From: Merdibacter sp965119685
GTDB taxonomy: Bacteria > Bacillota_I > Bacilli_A > Erysipelotrichales > Erysipelotrichaceae
Reading direction: 5' to 3'
Length of the DNA stretch: 64,000 nucleotides
Assembly (NCBI GenBank): GCA_965119685.1
Contig: OZ221971.1
Location: forward strand, 1,364,001 to 1,428,000
Part shown: positions 56,754 to 64,000 of the stretch, piece by piece
Position numbering within the stretch: the stretch's first letter is position 1
Layout: each line of letters opens with the position of its first letter
The notes under the pieces: generated by a model
Told to the model about the DNA's origin: nothing
What the model saw: only the letters and a program-made list of their open reading frames with translations
Database searches by the model: none
Position numbers and translations under genes: made by a program

Positions 56754-59700
56754 ATGATGAAACACAGATGGAAAAGGTTGACTTGCGTCCTTGTACTGCT
56801 GTGCCTGTTAGTTCCCTATGGAGCTCTTCGGGCGGCAGATACACCAATCAAAGAAACGGCGATCTATGAAACGAGTACACAGATGGAGGAAGGAAAAGCG
56901 ATCATTACGCTGACCCAGATCAACAGCGAGGTGACGGTTACACAGGCACAATATCCTGACGGCACCATAGAAAGCGAGCCGAAAGAAGTGCTGACCTATG
57001 CAGTAGAGGAAGACGGCACGTATGAATGGCAGATCACGTATTATGAGAATGCGGATACAAATCGGCAAAGCTATCAGACGAGCGTACAGACAGAGGTGAC
57101 AGGTATCGAAGATCAGGAGAATACACAGGGGAGTGATGAGATCGTTCCGCTGTCACAGGGAGAAAAGAGAGAAGTATCGAGTGAAGCCGAGCTGAGAGAA
57201 GCGATTGCGCGGGCAAACGAGCTGGGAGCGCAAGCGGCGGCGTCAGGCGTTGAGATGGAGCCGATGACGATTGAGCTGACGGCGGATATTTACTTTGATA
57301 CGGTGTCAGATGGAAATAAAATCTTTGAGTTTACAGATGGAGCGAACGTTTCTCTGGAAGGAAACGGCCATCGGATTTCTCCGTCAACTGCGTTTATCGA
57401 ACGTATGGGGAAAAAAACGTCAAGCTATCGCATCCTTGTTTTATCAGCCGCGAAATTATCATTGCATCAGGTGATTTTAGATGGAAGAGGGAATGATGAT
57501 TTCTATATTCTCGGTGTTTATATGATAAAAGGGGAGATTGCTGACGAATTAGCTTCAGAGCTGGTTATCAACGAAGGTACGGAAATACGAGGAATGGTCT
57601 ACGGTAATTATGGCGCAATTACAAACAATGGTGGCAATGTCGTTATGAACGGTGGAAGCATTTATGATAATATAGCACACTCTTATAGTCTTGGCGGAGG
57701 GGCTTATTTGTCGATGAGCACCTCTCATGATTGCACTTTTGTGATGAACGGCGGTGAGATTTATAATAATGTTAATAAGACTTTTGTTGGAGGAGCGATT
57801 TATATCAGAAAAGGTGCATATGATAATGAGTTCATTATTAATAACGGTAAAATTCATCATAATCGAGCGTTAGGCGGAGGTGCGATATTTTCATTCAAGG
57901 CCATGTTGACAATCAACGGCGGCGAGATTTATGAGAATGAGGCGACAGTCGATGTGCTGCCAAGCAGTTCTTATGATTCCGGAGAAGGCGGCGGCGCCAT
58001 TACCTTGCAGTTAAATTCCACCGGCTACATCAACGGAGGAAAGATTTATAACAACTACTCCGATCTCTCCGGCGGTGCAATTCAAGTGTTTGCCAATTCC
58101 TCTTTAACGATCAACAATGCGGAAATCTATAACAACGAGGCAGAAAGTCATGGCGGTGCGATCTGTGTGGCAGACGCCTACTCTCAAGATCAGGCGACAA
58201 AATCAGTTCTGACGATCAACAATGCGGTTTTGCATGATAATATCGCTCGTTCCACCTTCTCCGAGGATGGACAGTCCAGCTCTCCGCATGCCCCGGGCGG
58301 AGGTGCTATCTATGCACACGAATTCTGTGAGGTCTATCTGAATGAAGGCGCACAGCTGTATCGCAATCAAACTCAATCAAATGGACATGGCGGTGCCATC
58401 TATATCTGCTTCGGCGGTCTGTTACAGATGGATGGCGGCGTTATCTCTGACAATCTCTCTGCCGCAAACGGCGGAGCCATCTATCTGGAAGGAGCGGACA
58501 GTTACAGCGGCGTCATTCATGGCTCAATGCCGGATGACGGCTATGCGGAAGGCTCCCTGATGCGTTTCAATGACGGATTGATCGCCAACAATCATGCGAT
58601 GGCAAACGGCGGAGCGATCTATGCCGAGGGTGACAACATGGTAGAGGATGTAGAATACCGCGGCGGTGCATGTCTGATGAACGGCGGAGTGATCACAGCC
58701 AATCAGGCGGACATGCAGGGAGGCGGTGTCTATCTGGAAGGGAAAGAAACAGGACAGCGATCTTCCAGCTTCCATATGACAGATGGAGCCTTGTACTTCA
58801 ATATAGCGGGCAAGGAAGGGAATAGTTCCAGCGGTGCGGATATGGCAGGAGCGGAGCTGTACAGCGAAGGAGGGAATACGCATTTCAGCGTAGTCAGCGC
58901 CCAAAGCATCAGCGAGTACCTGCATGATGAGAGTCATCGCTATGTACCGGACAAGGACAGAGAGGTATGGTTCAGCGCATGGTATGATGATTACAGCGAT
59001 GAAGATGAGGAGTATGGAAAGAAAGCGGAGGCGATTGGAAGCGGGACTCACAGCGGACGATATATGAGTTCTCAGGTAATCGACCGCAAGAGCTATGAGC
59101 CGCAGGCCAATAGTGATGCGTATAAAGCGCTGATCTTAGATCGGACGACGGCGCTGGAGATAGAAAAGAGTGTCAGCGGAGAAGGGATGGATGAAGAAGC
59201 GGAATATACCTTTGAGATCACGATGGATGTGGCGAAGCAGGGAGGAAAGAAGTATCCGATCACATATGAGGGAGAAGTGAAGCAGGAAGGGATCGGAACC
59301 CTGAAAGATGGAAGCAGTTATCTGGTGGTAGAAGAAGGGAAAGCGATCATCCGGATGAAAGCGGGAGAGAAGGTATTGATCGAAGGATTGCCGGCAGGCT
59401 GTAAGATAGAGGCAGAAGAGATCGGCAGTGAAGGAGCGAAGGAGACGAGAATAGAAGTAGAGGGAGCAGAGGAAGAAGCGAAGATAGAGGAAGCGAGCAG
59501 GAAGGCAGAGACGGCGACGATCAGCAGATGGGAGAATGCGAAGGAGAGCACAAAGGTGCGCATCCACTATGAGAACATCTATGAGAAAGAGGAGACGATA
59601 ACGCCGCCAGAGAAAGAGGAGCCAATCAAGGAAGAGGAAGAGAAGAAAGAAGAGATCATAAAGGAGGAGAATCCAAAAGAAGAGAAAGAGACGCAGACAG

Positions 59701-59801
59701 GAGCGATGACAGGGACATCGTTATTCCTGATGACGGCGCTGCTTTCGCTGGGCATTGTAGGCGTGCTGGCATATCAAAAGCGCATTGCAGCGAAGAAATA
59801 G
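56754..59801 (+). CDS. Phase-variable GGAI-repeat beta-helix surface protein with sorting signal
   Basis: A 1015-residue exported protein. The signal peptide (1 to about 28) ends ALRA-AD. A right-handed beta-helix (about 160-730) is built from about 11 imperfect repeats, each with G-G-A-I/V-Y preceded by M/I-N-G-G-x-I-Y-x-N, reminiscent of chlamydial polymorphic membrane proteins and pectate-lyase-like adhesins. A beta-sandwich domain (about 785-915) and a Glu/Lys-rich wall-spanning segment (about 945-975) follow. The end is a sorting signal: ETQTG, hydrophobic helix, RIAAKK tail. Ribosome site GAGAGGAAAGAGG. From about 58980 onward the gene becomes strikingly purine-rich on the coding strand. 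Ligand unknown. Confidence 0.88.
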   Translation: MMKHRWKRLTCVLVLLCLLVPYGALRAADTPIKETAIYETSTQMEEGKAIITLTQINSEVTVTQAQYPDGTIESEPKEVLTYAVEEDGTYEWQITYYENADTNRQSYQTSVQTEVTGIEDQENTQGSDEIVPLSQGEKREVSSEAELREAIARANELGAQAAASGVEMEPMTIELTADIYFDTVSDGNKIFEFTDGANVSLEGNGHRISPSTAFIERMGKKTSSYRILVLSAAKLSLHQVILDGRGNDDFYILGVYMIKGEIADELASELVINEGTEIRGMVYGNYGAITNNGGNVVMNGGSIYDNIAHSYSLGGGAYLSMSTSHDCTFVMNGGEIYNNVNKTFVGGAIYIRKGAYDNEFIINNGKIHHNRALGGGAIFSFKAMLTINGGEIYENEATVDVLPSSSYDSGEGGGAITLQLNSTGYINGGKIYNNYSDLSGGAIQVFANSSLTINNAEIYNNEAESHGGAICVADAYSQDQATKSVLTINNAVLHDNIARSTFSEDGQSSSPHAPGGGAIYAHEFCEVYLNEGAQLYRNQTQSNGHGGAIYICFGGLLQMDGGVISDNLSAANGGAIYLEGADSYSGVIHGSMPDDGYAEGSLMRFNDGLIANNHAMANGGAIYAEGDNMVEDVEYRGGACLMNGGVITANQADMQGGGVYLEGKETGQRSSSFHMTDGALYFNIAGKEGNSSSGADMAGAELYSEGGNTHFSVVSAQSISEYLHDESHRYVPDKDREVWFSAWYDDYSDEDEEYGKKAEAIGSGTHSGRYMSSQVIDRKSYEPQANSDAYKALILDRTTALEIEKSVSGEGMDEEAEYTFEITMDVAKQGGKKYPITYEGEVKQEGIGTLKDGSSYLVVEEGKAIIRMKAGEKVLIEGLPAGCKIEAEEIGSEGAKETRIEVEGAEEEAKIEEASRKAETATISRWENAKESTKVRIHYENIYEKEETITPPEKEEPIKEEEEKKEEIIKEENPKEEKETQTGAMTGTSLFLMTALLSLGIVGVLAYQKRIAAKK

Positions 59802-59881
59802 ACAGATACACAGACGCTTTGATGCAGCCTGCTGTTCGAGAGTCATCTGACATGAAAATAATGTAATCGCTTAAAAAGCGG

Positions 59882-59911
59882 TTGACAAATGACGATCTTT
59901 TGCATTACACT
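59882..59911 (+). promoter_or_regulatory. Promoter of the licT-PTS operon
   Basis: TTGACA (59882-59887), 18-bp spacer, TACACT (59906-59911), immediately upstream of the antiterminator target RNA. Confidence 0.75.
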
Positions 59912-59925
59912 ATAAACAGATAGCC

Positions 59926-59996
59926 AGAATTGTTACTTTACTTGATAAAGGCAAGATCAGCATCGGACGTAGATTTTACGCTGTGCTGATCTTTTT
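59926..59996 (+). promoter_or_regulatory. RAT antiterminator site overlapping a terminator (LicT-type switch)
   Basis: The RNA sequence around AGAATTGTTACT ... AAAGGCAAGATC (59926-59958) matches the BglG/LicT RAT consensus with its paired internal loops. Its 3' end overlaps the 5' arm of a 10-bp perfect terminator stem, AAGATCAGCA (59953-59962) with TGCTGATCTT (59984-59993), followed by T residues. Active LicT would bind the RAT and let transcription enter the operon. Confidence 0.9.
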
Positions 59997-60023
59997 GTTT
60001 GGTGATCGAAGGGGGTGAAGCGC

Positions 60024-60902
60024 ATGGCACAAAGGGAATATGTCATTCAAAGACTGATTAACAACAACGTCGTCTTTTCGTTAGATGAAAGCGGAAAGGA
60101 GATCATCCTGTTTGGAAAAGCGATCGGCTTTGGCAAAAAACGCGGAGATACAGTGCCCAAGGAGGCGATCATCAAGCGTTTTGAGATGGCGGATGCCAAT
60201 CAGAGGAATTACCTGACGAATCTGGTAGAGACGATTCAGCCTGTTTACATCGATCTGGCAGCTAAGATCATCGCTTTGTTTGAGGAGGCCTTTGCCGTCA
60301 AGGTCAATGATATGATGATCATTTCGCTGTCCGATCATCTTTCTAATGCAATTCTGAACAAGCGGGAGGGCTTCGAGGTAGCGCTGGATATTTTGACGGA
60401 GATTAAAAATGTTTATCCCAAAGAATTTCGCATCGCCGCACAGGCGCTGGGTTTGATCGAGGAAGAGCTCGGTGTCATGCTCAGCGAAGATGAGGCCGGT
60501 TATATCGTACTGCATTATCTCAACTGCACGACAAGTCAGTATCGCAGCGACGCTAAGGAACGCCTGCTGTTTCAACAGCGGCTGATTGGGATCGTCGAGG
60601 ATTTTTATCAGTGCCGTTTGCAGCGAAACAGCTTATATTACACACGTTTTTTGACACACCTGAGCTTTCTCTTCTCCCGTTTGCATGCGAAAGGGGAACT
60701 GCTCGATAACGGCTTCACCGTGTATGACTTGATAAAAAAGCAGTTTCCGCGCCTTGCCGCATGTGCAAGTCGATGTGCAGAGATGATCGAAGCGGATTTT
60801 GCGGTGACGATCAGCGAGGAAGAAAAGGGCTATTTGGCGGTGCATATCAAAAATATGTTACAGGCGATGGAAAAGGAGGAACACCATGAAAGCGATGATT
60901 GA
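60024..60902 (+). CDS. licT: BglG/LicT-family transcription antiterminator
   Basis: A 292-residue RNA-binding regulator. N-terminal CAT domain (1 to about 55: VIQRLINNNVVFSLDESGKEIILFGKAIGFGKK), then two PRD domains with conserved His residues (PRD1 about 65-170, including LSDHLSNAIL; PRD2 about 175-285, including VHIKNM). PTS phosphorylation of the PRD histidines sets its activity. ATG at 60024 after GGGGGTG; an in-frame GTG at 60015 lies inside that site. It controls its own operon through the RAT upstream. Confidence 0.94.
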   Translation: MAQREYVIQRLINNNVVFSLDESGKEIILFGKAIGFGKKRGDTVPKEAIIKRFEMADANQRNYLTNLVETIQPVYIDLAAKIIALFEEAFAVKVNDMMIISLSDHLSNAILNKREGFEVALDILTEIKNVYPKEFRIAAQALGLIEEELGVMLSEDEAGYIVLHYLNCTTSQYRSDAKERLLFQQRLIGIVEDFYQCRLQRNSLYYTRFLTHLSFLFSRLHAKGELLDNGFTVYDLIKKQFPRLAACASRCAEMIEADFAVTISEEEKGYLAVHIKNMLQAMEKEEHHESDD

Positions 60903-61788
60903 AAGGGATCAGTGCATGGGATGTGCCAACTGTCTGCCGCACTGTCCTCAAGGCATCCTGCAGCTTTCGCAAACGCGCAATGTGCGCGGCGTATATCCCA
61001 TAAAGATGAAGGACGCTTCCCGCTGTGTCGGCTGCGGGGTATGTGAACTGATGTGTACGACGGCGGCGATCCATGTGTCGGGAATAAAGCATAGCGGCTA
61101 TGCGCTGATCGACAGGGAACATACCGTACCACATGCCGGCTGCTATCTGGGTTCGCTCACAAAGGCGTTGGCTGATGCGATTGCGGCGATGGGAATCCAG
61201 CAGGAAGCGGTGCTCTTTAAAAAGAAAGCGTCGGATGTCAATCTGCATATCAAAACCTATACGTATGAGGATGACGCCTATTTCACAGAGGCTTTGCGCT
61301 ACCAGCAAGCGAATCCCCGGCACATCGTCATCGCCATCTGTCCCAGCAGCAAGCCTCTTTCTACCATGCGCAACGAGGAGCGCTTGCGACATTTGCGGGA
61401 TACGGCGATTACCATTGTGCATACCTCTGACTGGTTTGAGACGGATTCCTTTGACGAGGAGCCAAAGCGAGGGGGGACGCATGTGTTAGAGGAGCTTGCT
61501 AAGCAGGAGGGTGCTTATTTTGCGGCACGCGCTGCGGCGAACACCCCATTGCAGCTGCGTCAGTTACAGTCATATCTTGAAAAGGCGTTTAGCTATCAGC
61601 GCGAGGGAAAGGGATGCAACATTGTCGAGCTGGTATTCCCTTGCTTCTACCGTCTCAGCAACAGACCCTCACAGCTGATGGAAGCGTCAGCTATCACTCG
61701 TGTGCGCCGCTGGTTTACACAGCAGGTCTTGCCTGCCTATCCGCAGGGGATTCTCATAGACAAGGGCGCGCAGGCAAAAGAAGGATGA
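60886..61788 (+). CDS. Ferredoxin-fused, TPP-core-lacking 2-oxoacid oxidoreductase-like protein
   Basis: A 300-residue protein. The first 62 residues form a 2[4Fe-4S] ferredoxin domain: CMGCANCLPHCPQG and CVGCGVCELMCTTAA. The rest resembles the beta (TPP) subunit of VorB/KorB-type 2-oxoacid:ferredoxin oxidoreductases but lacks the GDGD-type TPP/Mg motif. It keeps an N-terminal AGCYLGSLTKALADAIAAMGI-like helix and the C-terminal EGAYFAARAAANTPLQLRQL and AFSYQREGKGCNIVELVFPC stretches. Catalysis is therefore doubtful. It overlaps licT by 17 bases and is followed by PTS EIIA, so it is co-expressed with sugar uptake. Role unknown; redox sensing or scaffold are guesses. Confidence 0.7.
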   Translation: MKAMIERDQCMGCANCLPHCPQGILQLSQTRNVRGVYPIKMKDASRCVGCGVCELMCTTAAIHVSGIKHSGYALIDREHTVPHAGCYLGSLTKALADAIAAMGIQQEAVLFKKKASDVNLHIKTYTYEDDAYFTEALRYQQANPRHIVIAICPSSKPLSTMRNEERLRHLRDTAITIVHTSDWFETDSFDEEPKRGGTHVLEELAKQEGAYFAARAAANTPLQLRQLQSYLEKAFSYQREGKGCNIVELVFPCFYRLSNRPSQLMEASAITRVRRWFTQQVLPAYPQGILIDKGAQAKEG

Positions 61789-61862
61789 GGAAATCGTCTT
61801 TCCCTTGGCAAGGAGGGTGATCGCGCTTTGCTGTGTGGGGAAAAGGAGAAAGGAAGGGAAGT

Positions 61863-62345
61863 ATGGGATGGTTTCATAGAGAGAAACACGAACAGGAAAA
61901 GGAGGTGTTTGCCCCGATCAGCGGTTCTATCCGATCGCTAGCCTCATTGAAGGACGGGGTGTTTTCCGAGGGATTGCTAGGGGAGGGCTGTGTGATCGAT
62001 CCGCAGTCTCAGACGCTGTACGCCCCCTTTGACGGACGTGTGACGATGGAGGTGGAAAGCGGACATGCCATCGGCTTGATGAGCGATCAGGGAGTCGAGG
62101 TACTCCTGCACGTCGGGCTGGAGACGGTTGCCATGGCAGGCGCAGGCTTTCACTACATGGTCAAGGAGGGAGACGCTATTCGCAAGGGAGAGGCGCTGAT
62201 GAGCTTCTCCAAGGCGCAGATTGCCGCGGCAGGCTGTCAGGACAGCGTCATCCTCATCGTATCGAACACAAAGCAGTTCAGTGCGGTAAAGCTGTTGGCG
62301 AAAGAGTATGTGAAACAGACACAGCCGCTGCTTTCGGTGCGCTGA
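61863..62345 (+). CDS. PTS glucose-type EIIA component
   Basis: A 160-residue EIIA(Glc/Bgl)-type protein. Active-site histidines are visible: the accessory His in VESGHAIGL (about 67) and the phospho-His in VLLHVGLETV (about 82). It takes phosphate from HPr and gives it to the EIIB domain of the following protein. ATG at 61863 after GGAAGGGAAG; the upstream in-frame ATG at 61833 is less well placed. Confidence 0.93.
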   Translation: MGWFHREKHEQEKEVFAPISGSIRSLASLKDGVFSEGLLGEGCVIDPQSQTLYAPFDGRVTMEVESGHAIGLMSDQGVEVLLHVGLETVAMAGAGFHYMVKEGDAIRKGEALMSFSKAQIAAAGCQDSVILIVSNTKQFSAVKLLAKEYVKQTQPLLSVR

Positions 62346-62351
62346 ACCAGA

Positions 62352-62400
62352 CATCGGTAACCAGAATTGTTACTTCCATCAGGCAAGATCAGTACCGGTG
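62352..62400 (+). promoter_or_regulatory. Second RAT-like RNA element between EIIA and EIIBC, no terminator
   Basis: AGAATTGTTACT ... AGGCAAGATC (62363-62390) repeats the conserved halves of the first RAT. It is enclosed by an extra helix, CGGTA (62355-62359) with TACCG (62393-62397). No T tract follows, so it is not a standard terminator switch. It may be a relic or an RNA-level control of EIIBC. Confidence 0.7.
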
Positions 62401-62448
62401 AGCAATGATTCCAATGAAAAGCTGTCAAGCGGGAAAGGAGAAAAGAAA

Positions 62449-63816
62449 ATGGAAGATCTTGCGAAAAAATGTATTGCATTGGTAGGAGGGATCGACAATA
62501 TCAAAGCGGTGTCTCATTGTGCTACCCGGCTTCGCTTCACCTTGAAGGATGCGCAGAAAATCGACGATCAGGGAATGGAGGAAACGGCGGAGATTTTAAA
62601 GGTCATGCAGGTAGGCGCGCAGACGCAGCTGGTTGTCGGCAGCGACGCTCCGACGCTGTATGGCATCGTCAGCAAACTTGTTGAGGAGGGCAAAGGCGGT
62701 AAGGACGACGCGCAGGAAGCAAAGGGGGAAAAGCGAGAGAAGGGTTCTTTCTTCGGGAAGTTCTTCGATGCGTGCAGCAGCATGTTTACCCCGCTGGTGC
62801 CGGCGTTTACGGCTGCCGGTATGATCAAAGCGATTCTGGCGATCATGGTAGCATTGGGCTTGCCGAATGATTCTCAGGAGTATATCGTCATCAATTTCGT
62901 ATCGGATACGATTTTCTACTATCTGCCGGTGGTGCTGGCGGTCACAGCGGCGTCTTACTTTGGCTGCAACCGCTACATCGCTGCCGCCGTCTGTGCGATG
63001 TTTGTGCATCCGACGTATGTCGGCTTGGTGAGCGCGGGGGAGAGTGTCAGCTTCTTTGGCATTCCGCTGACCTTGGCCAATTATTCCTCGACTGTATTTC
63101 CGACGATTTTAACCGTTTGGTTCATGTCTTATGTGGAGCGTTTCGCTCATAAGATCTCGCCGAAGGTCATCCGTGCCATCATGGAGCCGATGCTGACGTT
63201 TCTGATCACATTCCCGATCGGGCTGCTGCTGTTAGGGCCGATCGGTTCGATTCTCGGTGAGTGGTTTATGCGCTTCTTTGAGGTGTTGGACAATCATATC
63301 CCATTCTTGGTACCGACAGTCATGGGCGCAGTGACGCCGTTCCTCGTCTTTGTCGGCATGCACCGCGCGGTCGGTACGCTGGAGACGATGCAGATCGCAC
63401 AGCAGGGCTCCAGCGCAATCTCGGGCTCCGGTCAGTTGGCCAGCAACATCGCGCAGGGTGCTTCCACCTTGGTGCTCTCTTTGAAATCAAAGGATCAAAA
63501 GGTGAAGCCGCTCGCCTTTACCGCGGCGATCACCGCCTTGTGCGGCATCACGGAACCGGCGCTGTATGGCTTTACATCGAAAAATAAAAAGTCGCTGATT
63601 GCGACGATCTTGGGCGGGGCTGCCGGCGGCTTCTATGCCGGATGCACGCATCTGGTGCGCTTTGCCAAGGGGGCGCCGGGAATTCCGACACTGCCGGTCT
63701 TCATCAGTCTGGAAAATCCGATGAATATCATCAATGCCTGCATCACCGTCGTGATCGCCTTTGCGGTTGCCTTTATCGCCGCATGGCTGCTCATCAAGCC
63801 AAACGAGGTGCGCTGA
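62449..63816 (+). CDS. PTS beta-glucoside-type EIIBC permease
   Basis: A 455-residue sugar permease. The EIIB domain (1 to about 85) has the phospho-Cys in AVSHCATRLRFTLKD (about 24). A Lys/Glu-rich linker precedes the EIIC domain with about ten hydrophobic helices (about 105-450), including the conserved GITEPALYG (about 365, written here as CGITEPALYG). The closest family is BglF/AscF-type beta-glucoside transporters, in line with the LicT control. ATG at 62449 after AAAGGAG. No phospho-beta-glucosidase is in the window. Confidence 0.93.
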   Translation: MEDLAKKCIALVGGIDNIKAVSHCATRLRFTLKDAQKIDDQGMEETAEILKVMQVGAQTQLVVGSDAPTLYGIVSKLVEEGKGGKDDAQEAKGEKREKGSFFGKFFDACSSMFTPLVPAFTAAGMIKAILAIMVALGLPNDSQEYIVINFVSDTIFYYLPVVLAVTAASYFGCNRYIAAAVCAMFVHPTYVGLVSAGESVSFFGIPLTLANYSSTVFPTILTVWFMSYVERFAHKISPKVIRAIMEPMLTFLITFPIGLLLLGPIGSILGEWFMRFFEVLDNHIPFLVPTVMGAVTPFLVFVGMHRAVGTLETMQIAQQGSSAISGSGQLASNIAQGASTLVLSLKSKDQKVKPLAFTAAITALCGITEPALYGFTSKNKKSLIATILGGAAGGFYAGCTHLVRFAKGAPGIPTLPVFISLENPMNIINACITVVIAFAVAFIAAWLLIKPNEVR

Positions 63817-63825
63817 GGACTATCA

Positions 63826-63855
63826 GAGGTCTGCCGAAAAGCAGACTTCTTTTTT
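63826..63855 (+). terminator. Terminator of the PTS operon
   Basis: GAGGTCTGC/GCAGACTTC (one G-U pair) with loop CGAAAA followed by six T residues, 10 nt after the stop codon. Confidence 0.9.
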
Positions 63856-64000
63856 CGGCGCTTATCTTTCTGTGAAAGCGGCTGTGACAGAGAGTCTGTC
63901 TGCTCTGATAGGGAGGAGTGAGGAGTAAAGTGATGAGGAGCATACCGCTATGTGTTTGTGGGGAGAAGTGCGATGAGGGCTGCAATACAGGAGAAAGGGA

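Overview
The window is a Firmicutes chromosome of about 50% GC, most likely an Erysipelotrichales-type gut bacterium. The basis is a Gram-positive cell-division set (MraZ, FtsL, DivIB, PASTA-type PBP), Asp23/FakA, a class B sortase with cell-wall sorting signals, a split transketolase, PyrR-type attenuation and strong Shine-Dalgarno sites. The taxon is inferred from gene content, not from a marker search.

Layout. 1-8.5 kb: the 3' end of a sorted surface protein, a divergent LysR regulator / Cys-nucleophile hydrolase pair, a UMF1-type transporter, a LacX-type epimerase, nagB and a class B sortase. 8.9-16.3 kb: ftsW-murG-murB-divIB, then asp23-fakA and a CDP-alcohol phosphatidyltransferase. 16.5-20.7 kb: a CydDC-like ABC pair with ygbA-like and ybaN-like genes behind tandem TTAG-N6-CTAA operators, read here as a nitrosative-stress operon.

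20.8-30.6 kb: a decayed conjugative/mobilizable element. It has a RepA-ParB chimera, a YdbC-like protein, a large serine recombinase broken by deletion and frameshift, TnpV, and two sigma-like genes killed by stop codons. An apparently intact cargo survives inside it: a two-component system and a tannase-like lipoprotein. The kinase operon and the lipoprotein gene share the same TTCAAT-N5-TTCAAT promoter repeat. 31-37.9 kb: the rest of the division cluster (mraZ-rsmH-ftsL-pbp, ftsA-ftsZ) and an unrecognised gene after ftsZ. mraY and murD are absent from their usual place.

38-45.3 kb: split transketolase, a Ca2+-type P-ATPase, a radical SAM/SPASM protein, a DEDDh exonuclease-like protein and a VOC protein. 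45.6-47.3 kb: a second mobile scar with a RelB/YafQ-type toxin-antitoxin pair and a relaxase tail. 47.6-56.6 kb: a complete PyrR attenuator followed by pyrB-pyrC-carA-carB-pyrK-pyrD-pyrF, without pyrE.

56.65-59.8 kb: a GGAI-repeat surface protein whose promoter carries an 18-G tract between -35 and -10, a classic arrangement for phase variation. 59.9-63.9 kb: a beta-glucoside-type PTS operon controlled by a LicT-type antiterminator. It has two antiterminator RNA targets and an unexpected ferredoxin / gutted 2-oxoacid oxidoreductase protein between licT and EIIA.

The most notable signals are the poly-G promoter, the putative NO-stress operon, the two-promoter regulon carried on the element, the ferredoxin-like PTS partner, and an FtsA with degenerate nucleotide-binding motifs.
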